64,000 nt of DNA from DATEOR01 sp963841425 (lineage in GTDB: Bacteria; Actinomycetota; Thermoleophilia; Gaiellales; Gaiellaceae): assembly GCA_963841425.1 (NCBI GenBank), contig CAWJCL010000002.1:992001-1056000 (forward strand), written 5' to 3'. Below, piece by piece: positions 40,613 through 49,900 of this stretch. The position numbers were made by a program, and so were the translations under genes. Below the pieces are notes generated by a model, which was not told where the DNA came from, made no database searches, and saw only the letters and a list, made by a program, of their open reading frames with translations. Numbering within the stretch: position 1 is the stretch's first letter; the number at the start of each line of letters is the position of its first letter.

Positions 40613-42040
40613 CTAGCGGCAGCTGATCGTGCCGCCGCAGCCCCAGGTGTTGGGGAGGGAGAAGCGGCGCGGCTTCTTCAGCGAGAAGCCGTTCGAATGC
40701 GCCCCGCCGGGCACTCGCGCCCGGTAGACGTGCGTGTGATCCGACGAGCGCCACCTCGCGGAGAGGATCCCGTATTCATTCGCCGTCGGCTTCTTCACGC
40801 TTCGCCACTTGCCGTTGACCTTGCGCTCGACGACGACCTGATGCGGGCGCCCGTCGGCCGTGCGGCCCCAGACCTTGATGCGCCCGTTCTTCGCGTAGGC
40901 GACAAAGGGGAAGCGAAACGAGAGGACGGAGCCGGTCTTCGGCCGGTCGTGGACGTAGTAACCGCTCTGCGCACACCGGTTGTTGGCGTCGTCGCTCGTC
41001 GAGCGCGCCCCGCAGAAGTACAGGCCGGACTGGTACTGCGTCGACGGGAAGGGGCGGTCGCGCAGCTGGTGCCAGACGAAGAGCGTGACCCCGGAGCGCC
41101 ACGCCTGGTAGAGCGCCTCGGAGACCCAGCGGGCGTGGAGTCCCATCGGAACGGCGTCAGGATCGGGCCCGTCGGTGTCCCAGCTGAACTCGGAGATCCA
41201 GAACGGGATCGAGCTCTTCTTGGGCAACGCATTTCCCGAGACGGCAGCCGCGGTGAGGGTCTTGCGCATTTTCGGAAGGTCGCCGAGCGACACGCCGTCG
41301 GGACTCCCCTGCTTCTTGAACGGCCCGCCGTTCGTGTAGGGATGATGCGACCATGCGTCGAGATGAACCGGGCAGGACGAAACCCGCTTCAGCTTGTCGT
41401 TGAGGCAGAAGACATCGCGAATGAACTGGAGCGGCGCGATCTTGTACCGCCTGGCGAGACCCCCGGCCGCCACCTTCGCGCCCGAGTCGACGGAGTGGAC
41501 GCCGGTCCAGAACTCGTCGAGGAGCCGGCGGTAGAGGTCCGGCGAGTAGCGGTGCCCGTCCCGGATCTGCGGGCTGAGGAAGTGGTCGAGGTTGGGCTCG
41601 TTCCAGGCTTCCCAGTAATGGACATTCCGATAGCGAAGCGCGAGCTGTTTGGCGAAGGCACCGAACGCGGCCGGATCGGGATCCCGTGTTCCGGCCTCGC
41701 CCTTGCTCGAACGCTCGGCCCAGCCGGGAGCGCGCCACACGGTGACGAGCGGCGTCAGCCCGGCCGCAACCGCCTCGTTGATCTGCTTGTCGGGCTCGGT
41801 CCAGTCGTAACTGGTCCGGGTTGGCTGCGCCTTGTCCCAGTAGAGGACGATGCGGACGAACTTCGCGCCCGCGTCCTGAATGCGCGGGTACGCGCCGCGG
41901 AGGTCGGTGAGGGATGCGTCGGGCTGCTCGATCGCCGTGTTGAGCGGATGGCCGGCGGCGGAGGCGGAACGGGCGCCGATCAGGGCGAAAAGGACGCAAC
42001 AAAAAGCGACGATTACTCGCGTGTGTTTACAAATCCGCAA
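40613..42040 (-). CDS. Secreted clan GH-A glycoside hydrolase
   Basis: 475 residues from a TTG at 42040, chosen because it places a signal peptide (RVIVAFCCVLFALIGARSASAAG) at the start; the frame is open to 42199, but that would overlap the divergent ligase gene. Catalytic Glu pair: EAWNEPN (about 146) and WISEFSWD (about 284). A C-terminal domain of about 100 residues (FRFPFVAYAKNGRIKVWG...) ends in WGCGGTISC. Full-length paralogue of the broken gene at 38999. Probably trims or cleaves an exopolysaccharide. Confidence 0.86.
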   Translation of the reverse strand: MRICKHTRVIVAFCCVLFALIGARSASAAGHPLNTAIEQPDASLTDLRGAYPRIQDAGAKFVRIVLYWDKAQPTRTSYDWTEPDKQINEAVAAGLTPLVTVWRAPGWAERSSKGEAGTRDPDPAAFGAFAKQLALRYRNVHYWEAWNEPNLDHFLSPQIRDGHRYSPDLYRRLLDEFWTGVHSVDSGAKVAAGGLARRYKIAPLQFIRDVFCLNDKLKRVSSCPVHLDAWSHHPYTNGGPFKKQGSPDGVSLGDLPKMRKTLTAAAVSGNALPKKSSIPFWISEFSWDTDGPDPDAVPMGLHARWVSEALYQAWRSGVTLFVWHQLRDRPFPSTQYQSGLYFCGARSTSDDANNRCAQSGYYVHDRPKTGSVLSFRFPFVAYAKNGRIKVWGRTADGRPHQVVVERKVNGKWRSVKKPTANEYGILSARWRSSDHTHVYRARVPGGAHSNGFSLKKPRRFSLPNTWGCGGTISCR

Positions 42041-42159
42041 TGTTTCGCCGGGAGGGGCTTGCCAAGGGGGTCCCGCGGTCTGCTCCGGAAGGTTCGCCAG
42101 CCTAGAGGATCCTGCTGATCGAATACCGAAGTTCCGTAGAAACCAAACGAGACATTTAC

Positions 42160-44073
42160 ATGCCCTCCGGACGACAATTCGCCGCCTATCTGTGGGCACC
42201 TTTGCTCGCAGCAGGGGTCTTCTGGCTCGCCTGGGACGAGGGCACCTACGGTCTCACGAGCCGAAACTCGGTCGCAGTCGTCGTTCTCTGGACGATCGTC
42301 CTCGCCTCGGCCGCGGGCCTCTGGCCGGCCGCACGGGTACCGCCCGCCGCGCTCGTCTCGGGCTCTCTCCTCGGGGCCTTCGGCATCTGGACGGGCTTCT
42401 CCGCGCTCTGGGCGGCAAGCCCGGAGAAGGCCTTCAACGAGCTCGACCGCGTCTTCGTCCTCCTCGCGGTCTTCGCCCTCGCCGTCGTCGCCGCCCCACG
42501 GGGTAGCGCGCGCCGCTGGCTCGCCGGGCTCGCGCTCGGGCTCACCGCTCTCGGCGTCATCGCGCTCGTCAGCCGGCTCTTCCCCCACTCGTTCGACGAG
42601 ACGGCCCAGCTCGCGCAGGTCTTTCCGACCGCGAGCAAGCGGCTGAGCTTCCCGGTCGACTACTGGAACGGGCTCGCGACCCTGGTCGCGTTCGCCATCC
42701 CCTGCCTCCTCTACTTCGCGGCGGAGTCGCGCGCGGTGGTGCGCGGTCTGGCCGTCGCGCCCCTCCCGGCCCTCGTCGCGACGCTCTACCTCACGTCGTC
42801 CCGAGGCGGCTGGGTCGCCGCGGCGATCGCGATCGTCGTCCTCATGGCGCTGACGTCACGACGCTGGGCGACGGCGGGGGCGCTTCTGATCGGAGGCGCG
42901 GCCTCGGCCGGCGCGGTTGCCGTCCTGCTCGCGCGGGACGAGCTCGTCGACTCACCGTTGACCTCATCCGTCGCGGAGAGCCAGGGGCGGAGCGCCGCTC
43001 TTCTCATCGGAATTCTCTGTGCTGCCGCGGGAGCCGCGTACGGGCTGCTTGCCAGCGTCGTCCCCGCTCCGCCGCGCGCGAGCCGGGCGGCCTCGACGGC
43101 CTTCGCGGCGGTCCTCGTCCTCGTCTTCGTCGCAGCCGTCGTCGCGGCTCATCCGGTGAGACGCTACGAGAACTTCAAGGAGATCCCGCCGGAGCTCACG
43201 GGCGCCTCGGTGCAGGAGCACCTGTTCTCGACGAGCGGCAACGGACGCTGGCAGTGGTGGAGCTCGGCCGCCGACGAGTGGCGGACGAGGCCAGTGGTCG
43301 GCCGGGGCGCCGGCTCCTACGAGGCGTGGTGGGCGGAGCACGCCTCCATCCCCGCCTTCGTTCGCGACGCACACTCGCTCTACCTCGAGACGCTCGGCGA
43401 GCTCGGGATCGTGGGGCTCGCGCTCCTCCTTGCCTTCTTCGTCTCGTGCCTCGTCGCGGGCGCGCGGCGCCTCGGAGGCCGGAGCGAGGACGAACGTGCC
43501 GCGGTCGCGGCGCTCCTGGCCCTGGTGGCCGCGTTCCTCTTCGAGGCGGGAATCGACTGGATGTGGGAGCTGACCGCGGTCTCCGCGGTGGCGATGTTCG
43601 CGCTCGGGCTGCTGACAGGCCCGGCGACCGAGCCTGCATTGGCGGGCTTGAAGGCCGTTGAGACGAGGCGCAGGGTGAGCCCCGTCCTGCGCATCGTGGT
43701 GGCCGCCGTCGCCTTCGGCCTCATCGTCGCCGAGGCGATTCCGCTCCTCTCCACGATGGAGGTGCGCCGCAGCCAGGAAGCGGTCGTCGCCGGGAATCTC
43801 GGCGAGGCGCTCGACCGCGCGGAGTCGGCGCGCAGCATTCAGCCCTGGGCGGCCACACCCTACCTCCAGCTCGCGCTCGTCCAGGAGGTCGGCGGGCGGA
43901 TCGACGAGGCGAACGGCTCCATCGAGCACGCGCTCGCGAACGACGAGTCCGACTGGCGGCTCTGGCTCGTCGCCGCCCGCATCCAGACGAAGGCGGGAGA
44001 CATCGCCGCCGCGCGCCAGAGCCTCGCCAAGGCGCGCGAGCTGAACCCGAAGTCGCAGCTCTTCGCCGGCTGA
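42160..44073 (+). CDS. O-antigen ligase/polymerase-like membrane protein with TPR tail
   Basis: 637 residues, ATG at 42160. About twelve hydrophobic helices; a large external loop (about 345-420) holds the Wzy/WaaL-type signature VVGRGAGSYEAWWAEHASIPAFVRDAHSLYLETLGELG with conserved Arg/His. The last 110 residues are TPR-like (GEALDRAESARSIQPWAATPYLQLALVQEVGG). Likely transfers or polymerises lipid-linked glycan outside the membrane; the TPR tail may dock partners. Divergent from the hydrolase gene. Confidence 0.87.
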   Translation: MPSGRQFAAYLWAPLLAAGVFWLAWDEGTYGLTSRNSVAVVVLWTIVLASAAGLWPAARVPPAALVSGSLLGAFGIWTGFSALWAASPEKAFNELDRVFVLLAVFALAVVAAPRGSARRWLAGLALGLTALGVIALVSRLFPHSFDETAQLAQVFPTASKRLSFPVDYWNGLATLVAFAIPCLLYFAAESRAVVRGLAVAPLPALVATLYLTSSRGGWVAAAIAIVVLMALTSRRWATAGALLIGGAASAGAVAVLLARDELVDSPLTSSVAESQGRSAALLIGILCAAAGAAYGLLASVVPAPPRASRAASTAFAAVLVLVFVAAVVAAHPVRRYENFKEIPPELTGASVQEHLFSTSGNGRWQWWSSAADEWRTRPVVGRGAGSYEAWWAEHASIPAFVRDAHSLYLETLGELGIVGLALLLAFFVSCLVAGARRLGGRSEDERAAVAALLALVAAFLFEAGIDWMWELTAVSAVAMFALGLLTGPATEPALAGLKAVETRRRVSPVLRIVVAAVAFGLIVAEAIPLLSTMEVRRSQEAVVAGNLGEALDRAESARSIQPWAATPYLQLALVQEVGGRIDEANGSIEHALANDESDWRLWLVAARIQTKAGDIAAARQSLAKARELNPKSQLFAG

Positions 44074-44369
44074 CCCGGCGGGCGAGGACGCTCGCCACTG
44101 TCAAAGTTTGGAAACTGGGCGCGCGAGCAAAACTCTGACGCGCCTTGCGCTGCGGCCTTTCGAAAACCGCATCCGCCCCCCGACGCAAGGCCGTCAAAGG
44201 AGGCCTTGTGCTGCACCCCCCGAAAGCACGCAGAGGTTCCGACCGCCGCTCTCAACTCGTTCGACGGCTCTGCCGAAAGACACACCATGGCAGCGCAATT
44301 CGGTTACCGAATCCTCACAAAGCCCGAACCGAACCCTCAGGCCCGGCTGGCACCCTGTCCGCTGTCCTC
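44074..44369. other. Non-coding spacer with inverted repeat
   Basis: 296 bp without a supported gene; a frame open through it (from 44145) has no conserved look and joins the lyase only as extra N-terminus. Contains CAAGGCC-N9-GGCCTTG (44186-44208). Possibly the leader of the lyase gene; no known riboswitch recognised. Confidence 0.5.
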
Positions 44370-45137
44370 GTGAGCTCCCCCACTCGCATTCGAGGCCGCT
44401 TCGGCAGACGAGCAGTTGCCCTGCTCGCACTCTTCGGAGTCTTCTTCGCCGCAGCCGCACCCACAGCTTCCGCCCAGCTCTTGAAGAAGCTCGACTTCGA
44501 GACCGGCGGATTCGGGCAGTGGACGAGCCTGCAGTCGGCCCCCGGGCGGATCGACATCATCCCGAGCCCGGTCCGGCAGGGGCAGTTCGCCTCGCGCTTC
44601 ACCGTCAAGCCCGGCGACACGCCCGTTCCGGGCGGCGAGCGCGCCGAGCTCGTGTACCTGAGCCGCGAGCGCGCCGGCAAGACGTCGTGGTGGCGCTGGT
44701 CGACCTATTTCCCCAAGGGCTTCCACCCGAACGCGGGCGCCTGGAACATCTTCACGCAGTGGCACCAGACCGGCGACCAGTGTCCCCCGCCGGTGCGCTT
44801 CATGGTGGACAAGTACGTGACCCCGCCGAGACTGCGGCTCGACATCTGGAGCGGGCACCTGGTCACGAACGGGTGCACGCCGCAGTACCAGCACTCCTGG
44901 TATCTCGGCAAGCTGCGCCGAAACCATTGGTACAACTTCGTCGCCAAGTTCAAGTGGTCGCCCCGGAAGTCGCGCGGGTTCGTGCTCGTCCGCGTGAACG
45001 GAAAGGTGAAGGCGCGGAGGCACATGGCCACCCTCTACAGCGGCATGGGCGTCTACCTGAAGCAGGGCTTCTACCGCGGTGCGTCGTCGAAGACGACCAC
45101 GATCATCCACGACGGAATGCAGCGCTTCAGGCCCTGA
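44370..45137 (+). CDS. Secreted polysaccharide lyase-like protein (heparin-lyase I fold)
   Basis: 255 residues from GTG 44370, which gives a proper signal peptide (GRRAVALLALFGVFFAAAAPTASAQ). The mature part is a single jelly-roll domain: KLDFETGGFGQWTSLQ, RFTVKPGDTPVPGGERAEL, a signature WNIFTQWHQTGD and LKQGFYRG. Resembles PF14099-type lyases acting on uronic-acid polysaccharides. Extracellular. The next gene carries the same domain. Confidence 0.83.
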   Translation: MSSPTRIRGRFGRRAVALLALFGVFFAAAAPTASAQLLKKLDFETGGFGQWTSLQSAPGRIDIIPSPVRQGQFASRFTVKPGDTPVPGGERAELVYLSRERAGKTSWWRWSTYFPKGFHPNAGAWNIFTQWHQTGDQCPPPVRFMVDKYVTPPRLRLDIWSGHLVTNGCTPQYQHSWYLGKLRRNHWYNFVAKFKWSPRKSRGFVLVRVNGKVKARRHMATLYSGMGVYLKQGFYRGASSKTTTIIHDGMQRFRP

Positions 45138-45294
45138 CGTCGAGCGGAACGACGCGTCGCCACGTCCCTCGATGTGGCGATACGCGCCCAGACCCGCTCA
45201 ATAACAAGTTCGAGGGATCAGGGGGCCTTTCGGGCCGGACGATGATTGGTCGCGCGGGGTTCGACCTCCCGCCGCTACCAACCCGGAGGTTCCG

Positions 45295-46740
45295 TTGCCG
45301 GCCGCTCGCTGGACAAGTGCGCTCCTTGGAGCGCTGGCCACAGCATGCCTTTTCGCCGCTCCCGCTCTTGCGGAGACGTGCGGCAATCCCGGCTATTCCT
45401 ATGCCGGCGTCGTGACACCGAAGCGTACGGCGGGCGTGCGCGCGGTCATCACCGCTCCGGTCGCCCCTCAGGTCGAGAGCGGCGACGTGAGCGGCTGGAT
45501 CGGCGTCGGGCGCGTCGGAGTCGCCGGGAAGCGCGGCGTTCTCCGCGTCGGGCTCCTCGGCCAGGCCGACGGCGCGATGCGGCTCTACTACGAGGTCCGG
45601 AGGAACGGCAACTGGATGCGGCACCTCGGTCCACTCGTCCAGCCGGGAGAACGGCACTTCGTCAAGGTCGTCCGCTCGCGCCAGAACGTGAAGCGCTGGC
45701 GGGTCCTGATCGACGGCAGCACCGTCGGGCCCGCGATGAAGCTCGGCAAGGGCTGGAAGTGGCTTCGCGCAGTCGCCACGGCCGAGTCGTGGGACGGCGG
45801 CTCCCCGACGTGCAACCAGTTCCAGTACGCGTTCGGGAAGGTGAACGTCAAGAGCGGGCGCGGCTGGCGCCGGGCGGACACCAGGAAGCTGATCCAGGAC
45901 CCCGGCTACAAGGTCCTGGCGCAGCGCAAGTCGCACTTCCTGGCCACGAACGTCCCGGCGGTCGCCGGCGACAGGCGCGTCTTCTCCGGGGATTGGGAGA
46001 CCGCCGACGCGAGCCAGTGGAGCGGCAACCATTGGAACCGCAGCGTCCCGCTCAGCGACCAGTTCAAGGTCGTCACGGACCCGGTCCGCCAGGGCGGGTT
46101 CGCGGCGAGGTTCACGGTTCGCCCAGGAGACAAGTTCGGCACCACCTCGGGCGAGCGCTCCGAGGTTCTCTACACGGGCGCGGACGAGCACCAGGGCGAG
46201 GACGTCTGGTACGCGTGGTCGACGCTCTTCCCGTCCGACTGGTCGACGCCGACCGGCTGGTCGATCTTCACGCAATGGCACTCGTACTATCCGGTCTCGC
46301 CGCCCATCTCCTTCAACATGAAGGGCGAGCGGATCCAGGTGAACCTGAATACGGGCTCGGTCGACAGCGGCAGCGCCAGCTTCAGGCCCGTCTATCCGAT
46401 CACGGACGCTCTCGCGCGCGGCGTCTGGAACGACTTCGTCGTCCACATCGTCTGGTCGGGGACGAACGGGTCGCTCGAGGTCTGGCACCGCACGGGCTCG
46501 CACCCGTTCGAGAAGAAGGTCGACGCAGTCGGGATCCCGACGATGCAGGTGCAGGCGGGCGTCCCCTCCGACAACTACCTGAAGACCGGCTTCTACCGAA
46601 ACGACGACTCGACCCGCGTCAACGTCCTCTACCAGGACGGCTTCAGCCGGGCAAGGTCCGTGCAGGATCTCGCGCCGGCCTTCGGCGGCGATCCGACCTT
46701 CCAGGCGCTGGTCGACCAGCTCGTCCCCTCGGACGTCTAG
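45295..46740 (+). CDS. Secreted two-domain polysaccharide lyase-like protein
   Basis: 481 residues from TTG 45295 after CGGAGG. Signal peptide to about residue 27 (LLGALATACLFAAPALAE). Residues 30-190 are a beta-rich domain (GYSYAGVVTPKRTAGVRAVITAP, GWIGVGRVG) resembling a concanavalin-like or G1-peptidase-like sandwich with no visible catalytic pair. Residues 220-470 repeat the lyase domain of the previous gene (DWETADASQWSGNHWN, GWSIFTQWHSYYP, YLKTGFYRND). Spacer 45138-45294 holds a GGCC-TTTC-GGGCC hairpin and no gene. Confidence 0.83.
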   Translation: MPAARWTSALLGALATACLFAAPALAETCGNPGYSYAGVVTPKRTAGVRAVITAPVAPQVESGDVSGWIGVGRVGVAGKRGVLRVGLLGQADGAMRLYYEVRRNGNWMRHLGPLVQPGERHFVKVVRSRQNVKRWRVLIDGSTVGPAMKLGKGWKWLRAVATAESWDGGSPTCNQFQYAFGKVNVKSGRGWRRADTRKLIQDPGYKVLAQRKSHFLATNVPAVAGDRRVFSGDWETADASQWSGNHWNRSVPLSDQFKVVTDPVRQGGFAARFTVRPGDKFGTTSGERSEVLYTGADEHQGEDVWYAWSTLFPSDWSTPTGWSIFTQWHSYYPVSPPISFNMKGERIQVNLNTGSVDSGSASFRPVYPITDALARGVWNDFVVHIVWSGTNGSLEVWHRTGSHPFEKKVDAVGIPTMQVQAGVPSDNYLKTGFYRNDDSTRVNVLYQDGFSRARSVQDLAPAFGGDPTFQALVDQLVPSDV

Positions 46741-47531
46741 CAGCGGCTGAGCACGATGACGCACTCGCCGCAGTAGCGGCGTAGCGCCGGCGCGAGCGTG
46801 AGGAGCTCCTCGTCGAGCGCGTGCAGCGCGGAGAGGAGCCGGTAGCGGTGCCGGAAGGCCCGCTTGGCCATGAACAGGAGCGAGTAGGGCTCGATCTCGA
46901 CGCTCCCGAACCCGGAGGCCCACTGCCGGATCGCGGCCTCGGTGAGGATCATGTCCCCGGCGCCCTCGAGCTCGCGCATGCTCAGGCGGCGCCCGAGCTC
47001 GAGGAGGGGGTTGTCGCCGAGGTTCTCAGTGAAGAGCGCAAGCCCGCCGGGCCGGAGCACGCGGAGGAGCTCGTCCGCGGTGCCGGGGTACTTGATCACA
47101 TGGTGGAGAGCGCCGACACCGACCGCGATGTCGAACTCATCGCCTTCGTAGGGCAGCGCCGCAGCGTCGGCGACGTCGAACCGGATCTGGAGCCCGTTGT
47201 GGGCGGCCCGTTCCTTCGCGTGCTCGATGGCGACGCCCGAGAGGTCGAAGCCGGTGACCCGGCCGCCGAGCTGCGCGAGGTGGACGCTCCACTTTCCGAG
47301 CCCGCACGCGTAGTCGAGCACCCGTTTGCCCTCGATCCCCTCCCGGAGGAGAAGCTCGTAGGCGCGGAGCTGGGGAACCCCGCGCGGCGAGCCGCCGGGA
47401 AGGAACGGCGGCGTGATCGAGTCCCGGAAGGTCTGCCGCGTGTCCGGCCGGAGCGGCGCGTGAGCGGCGTAACGCTCGTCGTGGAACGCGCGCTCTTCGC
47501 GGAGAGCGCGTTCGGTCGGCGTCTCAGCCAT
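46737..47531 (-). CDS. SAM-dependent methyltransferase
   Basis: 264 residues from ATG 47531, which overlaps the preceding gene by 8 bp; a longer frame into that gene is rejected. SAM motif I VLDYACGLGKWSVHLAQLG, then FDIAVGVGALHHV and LRPGGLALFTENLG. Last gene of the 14-gene operon; probably O-methylates a sugar of the glycan. Convergent with the lyase gene, overlapping it by 4 bp. Confidence 0.88.
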   Translation of the reverse strand: MAETPTERALREERAFHDERYAAHAPLRPDTRQTFRDSITPPFLPGGSPRGVPQLRAYELLLREGIEGKRVLDYACGLGKWSVHLAQLGGRVTGFDLSGVAIEHAKERAAHNGLQIRFDVADAAALPYEGDEFDIAVGVGALHHVIKYPGTADELLRVLRPGGLALFTENLGDNPLLELGRRLSMRELEGAGDMILTEAAIRQWASGFGSVEIEPYSLLFMAKRAFRHRYRLLSALHALDEELLTLAPALRRYCGECVIVLSRC

Positions 47532-48669
47532 CTGCCGTCGCGGTGAGGTACTCGGAGAGGGCGAGCAGCATGTGGCCGTCGCTCCAGCGGGCATACGGGA
47601 CGGAGGCGCGGAAGAGGCGCCGCTTTTGGAAGGCGAAGCGGCCGTCGTCGCGGCGCATGTTCGCCAACGTCCAGCTGAGGATGCGGTCAGCGGTCTCGAT
47701 CGCCCGCGGATCGCGTGCGCGGAGGTCGGAGAGCGCCCAGACCGAAGACGCGCAGGAGTGGATGTCGACCGGGAAGCGGGACTTCGGCGAGGCGCGGACC
47801 GCGCCGTCCGGGTCGACCAGCCGGGCCAGGTAGAAGTCCAGCGCGGTCGCCAGCGCCGCGCTCGAGACGTCAGCCTCTGCCTGGCCGGCGATCGCGCGGC
47901 CGAGGCTCCAGAGGACGAATGCCGTGTGGTACCCGTCGACCCAGTCGAGCCCGGAGCGCTCTCCGTACGGCCACGACCCGTCGGGCCGCTGGCGTGACAG
48001 GGTGTAGCGAAGCGCGGGGAGCGCGTCGGCCGCCTGGCCGCGGCGGGCGAACACGCTCGTCACGAGCAGGCTCGCGTTGTGGATCGGGACGCGCGAGTCC
48101 GGGTAGTAGGCGAAGAACGCCTCCTCCCCCTCCTGGACGAGGAGCCGAGACCGCGCGCAGGCCAGAGCAGCATCGATGGCGGACGAAAAACGGCCCGGGG
48201 GCGCGAGCTCCTCGACATCCATGAGCGCGTGCGCCGCGAACGACGTGACGACGGCATTTGGCTGGGTGCTCGCGTAGTAGCCCCACCGCGTCTGCACGTC
48301 GAACGGGTAGCTCCACCCTGCACCGTCCCCCGACGGGAGGGCGCGCTGCTCGAGCCGCTCGGCAAGCACGAGTGCGAGGCGGGCGAAGCGGCTGTCGGGC
48401 TCGAGCCGCGCGAGACGGGCATAGGCGGACACGAAGAGCGCGAGGGCCTTCGAATTCTCCTGCGCAGGCACGCCGAGGACTCGCCGCGGGTTGAAGGGCA
48501 GGGCCTTCAGCGCCTGGATGGCCGCCTGTCGGAGAATCGGCGTGCGGGCCACCGCCCGGATCCCAGAGGACGCGAGCGCATCGTAGGGATCCCAGCCGAC
48601 GAAGTCGCTGCGCTCGAGAGCTGCCGAGAGGGAGTCCGCGGCGGTCCTTGCCTGGGCCGCCTCAACCAT
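47524..48669 (-). CDS. Terpenoid-cyclase/prenyltransferase-fold (alpha/alpha barrel) protein
   Basis: 381 residues, ATG at 48669, overlapping the glycosyltransferase stop. Helical-hairpin repeats with the QxxDGSW signature: LSRQRPDGSWPYG, and related VDPDGAVRAS, DDGRFAFQKRR. This matches the squalene-cyclase/prenyltransferase repeat fold. The DxDD cyclase motif is absent, so a glycan-related lyase or hydrolase role is more likely given its place. Such genes do occur in exopolysaccharide clusters. Confidence 0.72.
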   Translation of the reverse strand: MVEAAQARTAADSLSAALERSDFVGWDPYDALASSGIRAVARTPILRQAAIQALKALPFNPRRVLGVPAQENSKALALFVSAYARLARLEPDSRFARLALVLAERLEQRALPSGDGAGWSYPFDVQTRWGYYASTQPNAVVTSFAAHALMDVEELAPPGRFSSAIDAALACARSRLLVQEGEEAFFAYYPDSRVPIHNASLLVTSVFARRGQAADALPALRYTLSRQRPDGSWPYGERSGLDWVDGYHTAFVLWSLGRAIAGQAEADVSSAALATALDFYLARLVDPDGAVRASPKSRFPVDIHSCASSVWALSDLRARDPRAIETADRILSWTLANMRRDDGRFAFQKRRLFRASVPYARWSDGHMLLALSEYLTATADG

Positions 48670-49888
48670 CCTTCTGCAGGCGTTCCGCGGCGAGCTCGTA
48701 GACGGCGACTGTTTGGCGGGTCATGGCCTCGATGCTGTACCTCTCGACGATCCGTTCTCGCGCAGCTTTGCCCATCCTGCGTCGAAGCGCGTCGTCAGCG
48801 AGCAAGGAGTCGATCGCCCGCGACAACGAATCGACCGCCGCGGGAGGAACGAGGAGACCGCTCGTCCCGCTCTCGATCAGCTCTGCCCCGCCGCCGATGT
48901 CGGAGGCGACGACCGGAAGGCAGGCCGCCATCGCCTCGAGCGGAACGAGCGGCGCCGCCTCGTCGCGCTCGGTCGGGAACAGGAAGACGTCTGCCGCAGC
49001 GAGGTAGCCGGCGACCTCGGCGCGGGGCTTCGGGCCGAGGAAATCGACCCGGGTCTGCACGCCTTCCTTCTGCGCCGTCTTCTCGAGGAGCTCCTGCTCC
49101 GGGCCGCCGCCGAGGACGAGGAGCCGTGCGTCGGGGTTTTCGATCCGGGCCAGCGCCGCGATGGCCGTGGCGAAGCCCTTGTCCCGCGCGAGCCGGCCGA
49201 CGCAGAGAAGGAGCGGCTCGGGCCCGAGCCCCAGGGCTTTGCGCGCCTCGTCCTGCGAGCCGGGCCTGAACTCGTCCGTCGAGATCCCGTTCGGGACGAC
49301 GTGCACGCGCGAGCGGTCGAGCAGATAGGAGCGCACGGTGCCGTCGAGCTGCTGGCGCGACGGCACCATCGCCTCGCAGGCGCGAAAGCGGAAGAAGTCC
49401 GGCGGGACGACGTGCCCTGCCGTCAGCCAGACGAGGTGCTTTGCCTCGCGGATCCGCGGGCCGACTCCGGACTCACGGACTGCGCGGCCGATCGTCGCCG
49501 CGGCGAGCCCGAGATAATTCCCATGGAACTTCACCGCAAGGGGGACGTCGCGCTGCACCCCTCTTCGGAGAAGGCCGAGCGCGCTCGTCGACTCGCTGTG
49601 CACGACGTCGAACGGCCGCGCCGCGTGCAGCTCGGCGAAGGCATCTGCCGAGGCTCTCAGCCAGTCGGGGTTGCGATAGGGGCGGCCAGGCCGGCGCGAC
49701 GTGGCGTCGACGAAGTGCCAGGTCGCGCCGAGGTGCTCGGTTTCCGTCAGGCCGTCGCGATGCCGCGTCGAGACGACTTCGACCTCGTGGCCGGCCTCGA
49801 CGAGGCCGCGGCAGAGGTCTGCTGAATGCCCCTGCATCCCGCCGATGCCATGGGCGTAGCTCGCAACTGTGACGATGCAGATACGCAC
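48662..49888 (-). CDS. Family 4 glycosyltransferase
   Basis: 408 residues, ATG at 49888. N-terminal acceptor half starts RICIVTVASYAHGIGGMQGHSADLCRGL; donor half has LLLCVGRLARDKGF and the EX7E-type region PTERDEAAPLVPLEAMAACLPVVASDIGG. GT-B fold, retaining, cytoplasmic. Adds one sugar to the growing repeat unit. 12 bp downstream of the ligase-like gene, 8-bp overlap with the next. Confidence 0.91.
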   Translation of the reverse strand: MRICIVTVASYAHGIGGMQGHSADLCRGLVEAGHEVEVVSTRHRDGLTETEHLGATWHFVDATSRRPGRPYRNPDWLRASADAFAELHAARPFDVVHSESTSALGLLRRGVQRDVPLAVKFHGNYLGLAAATIGRAVRESGVGPRIREAKHLVWLTAGHVVPPDFFRFRACEAMVPSRQQLDGTVRSYLLDRSRVHVVPNGISTDEFRPGSQDEARKALGLGPEPLLLCVGRLARDKGFATAIAALARIENPDARLLVLGGGPEQELLEKTAQKEGVQTRVDFLGPKPRAEVAGYLAAADVFLFPTERDEAAPLVPLEAMAACLPVVASDIGGGAELIESGTSGLLVPPAAVDSLSRAIDSLLADDALRRRMGKAARERIVERYSIEAMTRQTVAVYELAAERLQKDG

Positions 49889-49900
49889 GGGGGAAGGTGC

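Noticed and set aside
44145..44369. Longer N-terminus for the lyase gene
   Set aside because: Adds 75 basic, non-conserved residues before a proper signal peptide; GTG 44370 fits better.
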